From JAKOWB01 sp038363005 (GTDB lineage: Bacteria; Pseudomonadota; Alphaproteobacteria; Kiloniellales; JACOMY01), in the NCBI GenBank assembly GCA_038363005.1, contig JBBQBI010000002.1, positions 279,265 to 343,264 on the forward strand: a stretch of DNA of 64,000 bases. The letters are read 5' to 3'. A program made the position numbers and the translations under genes. Below the pieces are notes generated by a model, which searched no databases, was not told the DNA's origin, and worked only from the letters and a program-made list of their open reading frames with translations. Shown piece after piece: positions 54,816 through 61,019 of this stretch (position 1 is the first letter of the stretch; each line of letters opens with the position of its first letter).

Positions 54816-56111
54816 ATGAAAAAGGGATTGGGCAGAACGCGGTCCGGACTGATTGCCGCCCTCGACGTCGGGTCGAGCAAGACCTGCTGCTTCATCGCCC
54901 GCATGGGCGAGGACTGGCGGCCGCGCGTCGTCGGCATCGGCCAGCAGGCCAGCCAGGGGCTGCGCCTGGGCACCGTTGTCGACCTCGACGCCGCGACGCA
55001 GTCGATCGGCAAGGCGGTGCACGCGGCCGAGCAGATGGCCGGCGAGCAGGTCGACAGCGTGGTGGTGAACCTGTCCGGCGGCGGTCCTGCCTCGCGTACC
55101 GTCTCGGTCGAGGTGGCGATCAGCGGCCACGAGATCGGCCAGGCCGACGTCCGCCGGGCGATCGACGAATGCCATGCGCTGGATGGCCTGGCGCAGGGCG
55201 ATGCGGCCGGCCGGCAGCTCATCCATTCGATCCCGATCTCCTATCAGGTCGACGGCAGCCGCGGCATCCGCGACCCGCGCGGCATGTATGGCGAGCGCCT
55301 GGCGGTCGACCTGCACACGGTCTCCGCCGCTACCGGGGCGCTGCGCAACCTCTCCACCTGCATCGAGCGGGCGCACCTGCAGGTCGCCGGCGTGGTGGTC
55401 AGCCCCTATGCCTCCGGCCTGGCCTCGCTTGTCGAGGACGAGATGGAGCTGGGCGTCACCCTGGTGGAGATGGGCGGCGGCACCACCTCGATGGCGGTCT
55501 TCTTCGAAGGCAACGTGATCTACACCGACGTGCTGCCGGTCGGCGGCAACCACGTCACCAACGACATCGCCCGCGGCCTCTCCACGCCGCGCGCCCATGC
55601 CGAGCGCATGAAGACGCTCTATGGCCACGCCATGGCGACGGCGGCCGACGAGCGCGAGATGATCGACGTGCCGCAGGTCGGCGAGGACGAGACCACCGGC
55701 GTGCAGCAGGTGCCGCGCTCGCTGCTGGTCGGCATCATCCAGCCGCGGGTCGAGGAAACCTTCGAGCTGGTGCGCAATCGCCTCGAGGCCTCGGGCTTCG
55801 ACCGCGTCGCCGGGCGCCGCGTGGTGCTGACCGGCGGCGCCTGCCAGCTGCCCGGCCTGCGCGAGCTGGGCAGCCTGGTGCTGGACAAGCAGGTGCGCAT
55901 CGGCCGGCCGCTGCGCGTGCGCGGCCTAGCCGACGTGACCTCGGGCCCGACCTACGCCACCTGCGCCGGCCTGCTGACCTATGCGGTGGCGGCCAACCTG
56001 ACACAACCGCAGCCCGCCGGGCGCGAAACCGACGACAAGACCAACGGCAACGGCAAGCAGGGCGACGGACCGATCCGCCGCCTGAGCCACTGGCTGAAGG
56101 AACACTTTTAG
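54816..56111 (+). CDS. ftsA: Cell division protein FtsA
   Basis: A 431-residue actin-like protein that ties FtsZ to the membrane. GLIAALDVGSSKTCCFIARM is the phosphate-1 loop, VVVNLSGGGPASRTVSVEV starts the 1C domain, and LVEMGGGTTSMAVFFEG is the phosphate-2 loop. The last residues RRLSHWLKEHF form the amphipathic membrane-targeting helix. GAGGAGCG precedes the ATG. The gap to ftsZ is 141 bases. Confidence 0.95.
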   Translation: MKKGLGRTRSGLIAALDVGSSKTCCFIARMGEDWRPRVVGIGQQASQGLRLGTVVDLDAATQSIGKAVHAAEQMAGEQVDSVVVNLSGGGPASRTVSVEVAISGHEIGQADVRRAIDECHALDGLAQGDAAGRQLIHSIPISYQVDGSRGIRDPRGMYGERLAVDLHTVSAATGALRNLSTCIERAHLQVAGVVVSPYASGLASLVEDEMELGVTLVEMGGGTTSMAVFFEGNVIYTDVLPVGGNHVTNDIARGLSTPRAHAERMKTLYGHAMATAADEREMIDVPQVGEDETTGVQQVPRSLLVGIIQPRVEETFELVRNRLEASGFDRVAGRRVVLTGGACQLPGLRELGSLVLDKQVRIGRPLRVRGLADVTSGPTYATCAGLLTYAVAANLTQPQPAGRETDDKTNGNGKQGDGPIRRLSHWLKEHF

Positions 56112-56127
56112 GGTGATGGGTGCGGAC

Positions 56128-56147
56128 GCCCCGACCGATCTCGGGGC
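56128..56147 (+). promoter_or_regulatory. Hairpin in the ftsA-ftsZ gap
   Basis: GCCCCGA (56128-56134) pairs with TCGGGGC (56141-56147) around a six-base loop, 17 bases after the ftsA stop. No T-run follows, so it is probably an RNA structure or processing point. The 141-base gap is the largest within the cluster and leaves room for a separate ftsZ promoter, but I could not identify one with confidence. Confidence 0.45.
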
Positions 56148-56252
56148 AACGGGCCGGGAGCTCTTCCCGAACCCCCCACACAAAGGAGCAGAAGCTCCTA
56201 GGGGAGGACCGGCCAGTCGGGTGATGCGAGGCGAAGACCCTTTGGAGGCGAA

Positions 56253-58256
56253 ATGAGCTTGAACCTGACGATTCCGCAAACCGACGAGCAGCTGAAGCCA
56301 CGCATCACCGTGATCGGTGTGGGTGGGGCCGGCGGCAACGCGGTCAACAACATGATTCACTCCAGCCTGGAAGGGGTGGAGTTCCTGGTTACCAACACCG
56401 ACGCCCAGTCGCTGTCGCAGAGTCCCTGCGCCCGCAAGATCCAGCTTGGGCGTAACCTGACGCGCGGCCTGGGCGCCGGCGCCCGGCCCGACGTCGGCCG
56501 TGCCGCCGCCGAGGAAGCGATGGACGAGATCCTGTCCTGCCTCGAAGGCTGCAACATGGTGTTCATCACCGCCGGCATGGGCGGCGGCACCGGCACCGGC
56601 GCGGCACCGGTCATTGCCCGCGCGGCGCGCGAGCAGGGCATCCTGACGGTCGGCGTGATCACCAAGCCCTTCCACTTCGAGGGCGTGCATCGCATGCGCC
56701 TGGCTGAGGCGGGCATCAACGAGCTGACGCAGCATGTCGACACGCTGATCATCATCCCGAACCAGAACCTGTTCCGCGTGGCGAACGAGAAGACCACCTT
56801 CGCCGATGCCTTCAAGATGGCGGACGACGTACTGGAATCCGGCGTGCGCGGCGTCACCGACCTGATGGTGCTGCCCGGCCTGATCAACCTCGACTTCAAC
56901 GATATCCGCACCGTCATGACCGAAATGGGCAAGGCGATGATGGGCACCGGCGAGGCCGACGGCGAGAACCGGGCGATCAAGGCGGCCGAGGCGGCGATCG
57001 CCAATCCGCTGCTCGACGACGTCTCGATGCGCGGCGCGCGCGGCGTGCTGATCAACATCACCGGCGGGCCTGACCTGACGCTGTTCGAGGTCGACGAAGC
57101 GGCCAACAAGATCCGCGAGCAGGTGGATCCTGAGGCCAACATCATCTTCGGCTCCTGCCTGGACGAGAAGCTGGAGGGCAAGCTGCGCATCTCCATCGTC
57201 GCCACCGGCATCGACGTGCAGACCGCGAAGAGCGACCGCCCGGTCGCCCCCTCGCTCAGCCTGATCGCGTCGGAGCGGGACCGGCGCCGCAGCGTGGCAC
57301 CGAGCCAGCCGACGGCACAGCCTTCGCCGGCGGCCAGCGCCGCCGCCGCCATGGTGCAGCCGCAGGCCGCGCCGATGGCGCACGCTGGCCTGCGCGGCCA
57401 GGCGGTCACCATGACCGCCACCGCCCAGGTGCTGGAACCGCAGCCCGAAGTGATGACGCATCACCAGTCGCTGGCGCTCGAGCTGCCGGCGGCCGACATG
57501 GTGGAGGAAGAGGAGCCGGCGCCCGAGTTCGAGGTGCTGGAGGAGGAGGCCGTGGCCGAGGTTACGCCCAGCCCGGCGCCGTCCTTCGTCGCGCCGAGCT
57601 ACGCCGAGCCGGCCTATGAGGAGACCGCGGAGGCCGACATCGACCCGCGCAGCTTCGCCGAGCCCTATGCCGAGCAGCGGCAGGACCCGGAGAGCTTCGC
57701 CCGCCAGGTGGAGGAGAGCCGGCAGTCCTTTGTCGCGCCGGCGCCGGTGATGACCGAGGCGCAGCCGGTGATGCCGGCTGCCCCGGCGCCGCTGCCCGAT
57801 CCCTTCCGGGAGGCCGAGCTGGCCAACGCCTCGCAGGTGCCGGCGCCGTCGCGTGGACGTGGGCCCAGCCTGATCTCCAAGGTGACCGGTCTCGGCCGGC
57901 TGCTGGGCGGCGCCCAGCCGCAGCCCGACCGGCGGGTGGAGCCGGCGATGGAGCAGTCCCGGATGCAGCCGCAACCGGAGCCGCGCCAGCCGGAGCAGAG
58001 GATGGCGATCAATCGCGCCGCGGCCACCGTCCGACCGGCGACCTACCAGCCGCCGGCCCAGCCGGCGCCGCAGCCGGCCATGCCGCCGTTGCCCCGCACC
58101 GCGGCCAGCCAGCCGCGCCAGCCGGAGTCTCGGGGCGAGCCGCGAGCGGTCCCGGCGCAACCCAGGCTGAACCTCGATCCGGCCGATCGGCGCAGCAACC
58201 TGGCGGACGAGCATCTGCTCGACATCCCCGCCTTCCTGCGTCGCCAGGCCAACTGA
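56253..58256 (+). CDS. ftsZ: Cell division protein FtsZ, long-linker form
   Basis: A 667-residue tubulin-like GTPase that forms the Z-ring. The GTPase core is residues ~15-320: VIGVGGAGGNAVNNMI, the tubulin signature GGGTGTG at 110-116, and the T7-loop region LINLDFNDIRTVM. A ~320-residue linker rich in Pro, Ala, Gln and Glu follows, then a conserved C-terminal peptide DIPAFLRRQAN for partner binding. The linker is longer than those I recall from Caulobacter or rhizobia. TTTGGAGG gives a strong start. A GC hairpin follows the stop. Confidence 0.96.
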   Translation: MSLNLTIPQTDEQLKPRITVIGVGGAGGNAVNNMIHSSLEGVEFLVTNTDAQSLSQSPCARKIQLGRNLTRGLGAGARPDVGRAAAEEAMDEILSCLEGCNMVFITAGMGGGTGTGAAPVIARAAREQGILTVGVITKPFHFEGVHRMRLAEAGINELTQHVDTLIIIPNQNLFRVANEKTTFADAFKMADDVLESGVRGVTDLMVLPGLINLDFNDIRTVMTEMGKAMMGTGEADGENRAIKAAEAAIANPLLDDVSMRGARGVLINITGGPDLTLFEVDEAANKIREQVDPEANIIFGSCLDEKLEGKLRISIVATGIDVQTAKSDRPVAPSLSLIASERDRRRSVAPSQPTAQPSPAASAAAAMVQPQAAPMAHAGLRGQAVTMTATAQVLEPQPEVMTHHQSLALELPAADMVEEEEPAPEFEVLEEEAVAEVTPSPAPSFVAPSYAEPAYEETAEADIDPRSFAEPYAEQRQDPESFARQVEESRQSFVAPAPVMTEAQPVMPAAPAPLPDPFREAELANASQVPAPSRGRGPSLISKVTGLGRLLGGAQPQPDRRVEPAMEQSRMQPQPEPRQPEQRMAINRAAATVRPATYQPPAQPAPQPAMPPLPRTAASQPRQPESRGEPRAVPAQPRLNLDPADRRSNLADEHLLDIPAFLRRQAN

Positions 58257-58302
58257 CGGAGCGTGATCCGGGGGGACACGCCTTCCGCAGGGTCGAGGAC
58301 TA

Positions 58303-58330
58303 GAGGGGCGCGCCGCGAGGCGCGCCCCTC
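58303..58330 (+). terminator. GC-rich hairpin after ftsZ
   Basis: GAGGGGCGCGCC (58303-58314) pairs perfectly with GGCGCGCCCCTC (58319-58330) around GCGA. It lacks a T-run but is the first strong stem after ftsZ and a likely 3' end of the dcw transcript. Confidence 0.6.
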
Positions 58331-58364
58331 ACGCATTCGGGCCCAGTCTCGCGCCATCGCACAG

Positions 58365-58729
58365 GCGCCCTGCCGATGGCATCCAACTGCGCGACGCCGT
58401 GCCGATGGTGGCGATCGCCGACCAGTCGCCGTCGTCGATCGCCCCACCAGCTCGACCGCGTCGACGCCCGGGTCGTAGAGGCCCTTGCCCGGCAGGAACT
58501 CAAGCGCCGTCTCTAAGGCCAGCCGTGCCAGATCGACGCTGCTGTCCTGCTCGATCAGCGTCTCGTCCGGCAGCTCGCCGATCGGCCCGTAGCTGTCCGG
58601 CTGGTCGTCGCGCGCCGCCAGCTGCTCCAGCGCCGTCGGGCAACACCCAGCACCACTGCCGAGGCCCAGAAGCGATAGCCGCTCGCCTCCTCCAGCGCCG
58701 CCAGATCGCCGCGCGGCTTGCGGCGCACG
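58365..58729 (-). pseudogene. Decayed fragment of a polymorphic-toxin middle region
   Basis: Close copy of parts of 61996-62615 in the large toxin gene: for example, 58429-58483 differ from the matching toxin segment at only a few bases. On the minus strand the best frame still reads LALETALEFLPGKGLYD and ELPDETLIEQDSSVDL, corresponding to LAFETALEFLPGKGLYD and two separate toxin segments that have been fused by a deletion between their two LIE-x-D blocks. Further deletions and a frameshift near 58443 make it non-functional. Its right end is the IS end at 58730. It shows that at least one more toxin module once stood here. Confidence 0.85.
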
Positions 58730-58755
58730 TGGTCTGAGCCCCGACGTTCCTCCAC

Positions 58756-59661
58756 CTAAGAGTAGAGCCGGAGGCCCGATTGATGCCCCTTCGTGGGCGT
58801 GATGACAACTGGGTTGGGGGTTAACCCCCAACCCGGTTTGCCGACTGATTTGGCCGCCATCTCGTCCGGGGTCATGTTCCCCAGGCTCGAGTGAGGCCTG
58901 TGATGGTTGTAGTCGTGTCGCCAGGCGGCGAGCACCGAGCGGGCTTGGGCCAAGCTGGTGAAGATGGTCTCGTTCAAGCACTCGTCCCGAAGGCGGGCAT
59001 TGAAGCTCTCGATAAACCCGTTCTGCTGCGGCTTGCCTGGCGCGATGTAATGCCACTCCACGTCGTGCTCCTTCGACCAGCGCAGGATCGCCATGCTGGT
59101 CAGTTCGGTGCCATTGTCGCTGACGATCATCGCCGGGCGCGCTCGCTCGACAATCGCCCAGTCCAGTTCCCGCGCTACCCGCAAGCCCGAGATCGAGGTG
59201 TCGGCAATCAGCCGGACACACTCGCGGGTGAAGTCGTCGACCACCGCAAATATCCGGAACCGCCGGCCACAGGAGAACGCATCCGACACGAAGTCGAGTG
59301 ACCAGCGCTGGTTGCGCCCTTGCGGGATCGTCATTGGCGACCGCGTGCCAAGCGCCCGTTTGCGACCGCCGCGGCAACGCACCTGCAGGCGCTCCTCGCG
59401 ATACAGCCGCCTGAACTTCTTGTGGTTGATCATCACGCCCTCGCGCCCCAGCAGCCAGTGAAGGCGCCGATAGCCGAACCGGCGACGCTCCGCCGCCAGG
59501 CCCCGTATCCGCTCGCGGATCGCCCCGTCATCGCCTCGCCGGCTGCGATACCGCACCATCGTCCGGTCCACGCCCAGCACATCGCACGCCCGCCGCTGGC
59601 TCACCTCAAACACCCGTTCAAGGTGAGCCACCGCTTCCCGCCTGACAGCGGGGGCTACCAT
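58756..59661 (-). CDS. IS3-family transposase OrfB (DDE integrase domain)
   Basis: A 301-residue catalytic part. An HTH_21-like segment near the start (RRFGYRRLHWLLGREGVMIN) leads into the rve domain with the DDE residues in WSLDFVSDAF, MIVSDNGTELTS and GFIESFNARLRDECLNE. It ends with the typical YNHHRPHSSLGNMTPDE. The first codon overlaps orfA; production as an OrfAB fusion by slipping on seven A residues (59661-59667) is expected. All key residues are intact, so the element may be active. Confidence 0.92.
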   Translation of the reverse strand: MVAPAVRREAVAHLERVFEVSQRRACDVLGVDRTMVRYRSRRGDDGAIRERIRGLAAERRRFGYRRLHWLLGREGVMINHKKFRRLYREERLQVRCRGGRKRALGTRSPMTIPQGRNQRWSLDFVSDAFSCGRRFRIFAVVDDFTRECVRLIADTSISGLRVARELDWAIVERARPAMIVSDNGTELTSMAILRWSKEHDVEWHYIAPGKPQQNGFIESFNARLRDECLNETIFTSLAQARSVLAAWRHDYNHHRPHSSLGNMTPDEMAAKSVGKPGWGLTPNPVVITPTKGHQSGLRLYS

Positions 59662-59921
59662 TTTTTTGCGCTGATCTCCTTGAGCATCGCGTTGTCCAGC
59701 ATCGTCTCGGCCAGGAGCTTCTTCAGCTTCGCGTTCTCGTCCTCCAGCTGCCGAAGGCGCTTGGCCTCCGACACCTCAAGGCCCCCGAACTTGGCCTTCC
59801 ACTTGTAAAAGGTCGCGCTGCTCACCCCGTGCCGGCGACAGACTTCCGCCGTCGCCAACCCAGCCTCCTGCTCCTTCAAAATCGCGATGATCTGCTCTTC
59901 GCTGAACCTGCTGCGCTTCAT
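59655..59921 (-). CDS. IS3-family transposase OrfA
   Basis: An 88-residue protein with a helix-turn-helix (RSRFSEEQIIAILKEQEAG, then CRRHGVSSATFYKWK) and a leucine-zipper-like helix (RQLEDENAKLKKLLAETMLD). It binds the IS ends. The 3' end has the A7 slippery run and overlaps orfB by seven bases in the -1 frame. Confidence 0.93.
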   Translation of the reverse strand: MKRSRFSEEQIIAILKEQEAGLATAEVCRRHGVSSATFYKWKAKFGGLEVSEAKRLRQLEDENAKLKKLLAETMLDNAMLKEISAKKW

Positions 59922-59979
59922 CTCGTCCGACTCCTTCCATGGGCCGGACTCTAATCAAATCTGGAGGAAACCGCGGGGC

Positions 59980-60357
59980 TCAGACCAGGTCCCAAGCATA
60001 GTCGAGTCCAAGGACGGTGCTGGTAGCGATCAGGGTAAAGAGGAAAGCTTCGCCCGCACTCAGCTCTTCCGGCAGTGAGTTCTGAATCTCCTTGGCCAGC
60101 CGCAGCACCAGATCTCTTTCCTCCTCACCAAGGGCTCGGATCTCCCGTTTCAGATACCGCTCCACCGAGTCTGCGAGAAACTCGGGGCGGATCTTGCTCT
60201 GCGGCAAGTTGTAGAGCACGAAGATATCGCCTTTGCCCTCGGCGATAAGTTTCTCAAGCAGTTCGCGTTGCGGCACGGTGAGTTCGGCCGTGCCTGTCTT
60301 GACTTCGAATAGGGCAAAAGGCCGCCTGGCCAGCCGAGCCTGACTGCCGCGAGACAA
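59980..60357 (-). pseudogene. Orphan toxin tip fragment, PD-(D/E)XK-like
   Basis: A 125-residue reading whose only start is a TTG at 60357 directly preceded by an in-frame TGA and lacking a ribosome binding site. It contains PFALFEVKTGTAELTVPQ, an E-x-K followed by a Q as in PD-(D/E)XK nucleases, then a helix and a hydrophobic end. Its stop codon (59980-59982) is inside the IS inverted repeat, so the original C-terminus was lost. Downstream of a full toxin and immunity gene this is what an orphan toxin cassette looks like. It is probably not translated alone. Confidence 0.65.
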
Positions 60358-60454
60358 TCAGAAGGCTTGAATCACCTCTCAACGCGAGCCCGCAAATCCT
60401 CTATCAGGCCCGACCCCTAGGCAGCGGCCATCGGAAGCGATGCGATTGCGCAGG

Positions 60455-61015
60455 CTAGGGGTTCAATTCGAAGCAGATGGAAACCTCACCCTGGCTGGCG
60501 AAGTAATCCATATCCACGGCCAACTGCTCCAGATCGGACGCGATGAAGCGCATCCAATCGCCCAGGGCTACGCCCGCATGGAAAAAAGGTTCGCCAAAGC
60601 CCCCCTGCTCGACGTAGCGACGAAGGTAGACGGGCAAGTATTCGTTCTCCTTGACCATCCGGCAGATTGCGAGGGCGCTGGGCGCTTCGTTCCGGAAGTC
60701 TCTTGCCAGGCGGCGCAGCGCTTCGGCTTTCACCAAGGGCGGCGTCCAGGCAAAGGGACAGTTTTGCGGGGTCTCGCCGCCCGTCTGATCGACCAGATAG
60801 AGCGCGCGCAGGTCTCTCTCGTTCGCCGCGTGAAATCCTGCCAAGTCCCGTGCAAGTTCATCTCCCACCGCGGCCATCATCACTGCAACCTCGGAGAGCA
60901 CGTAGGCTTCCAGGTCGCTGGGGTCAGTGCCGCATTTCGGATTGCTGCTGCTGATCTTGATCAGCTCATGAAGAGTGTAAACCTTGCCGTGGTAGAACAG
61001 TGAGGCGCCCGACAT
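60455..61015 (-). CDS. Candidate immunity protein
   Basis: A 186-residue soluble protein, no signal peptide, no domain I recognise. By hand count it has about 26 acidic and 16 basic residues, an acidity usual for proteins that block nucleases. It starts four bases after the stop of the toxin gene, the expected place and spacing for the cognate immunity gene. Motif-like parts include CGTDPSDLEAYVLSEVAVMM and VALGDWMRFIASDLEQL. Immunity function is inferred from position and charge only. Confidence 0.55.
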   Translation of the reverse strand: MSGASLFYHGKVYTLHELIKISSSNPKCGTDPSDLEAYVLSEVAVMMAAVGDELARDLAGFHAANERDLRALYLVDQTGGETPQNCPFAWTPPLVKAEALRRLARDFRNEAPSALAICRMVKENEYLPVYLRRYVEQGGFGEPFFHAGVALGDWMRFIASDLEQLAVDMDYFASQGEVSICFELNP

Positions 61016-61019
61016 GTTC

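Larger units (their letters stand above)
58730..59987 (-). mobile_element. IS3-family insertion sequence (IS407-group-like), 1258 bases
   Basis: Terminal inverted repeats begin TGGTCTGAGCCCCG at both ends (58730 onward; complement ending at 59987), extending imperfectly through TTTCCTCCA. Inside are orfA and orfB with a -1 frameshift site. The flanks are ACG on the left and GGT on the right, so there is no 3-4 base target duplication, suggesting that recombination or deletion joined unrelated flanks. Both flanks are toxin fragments. Group assignment is from OrfA appearance only. Confidence 0.9.

Noticed and set aside
55926..58214. A 762-codon open frame on the minus strand opposite ftsZ
   Set aside because: It is a composition shadow: His/Arg/Gly/Leu-rich with no domain, no ribosome binding site, and lies opposite a certain gene.
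58727..59990. Target-site duplication for the IS3-family element
   Set aside because: Left and right flanks do not match at 3, 4 or 5 bases; shifting the ends by one base does not help.
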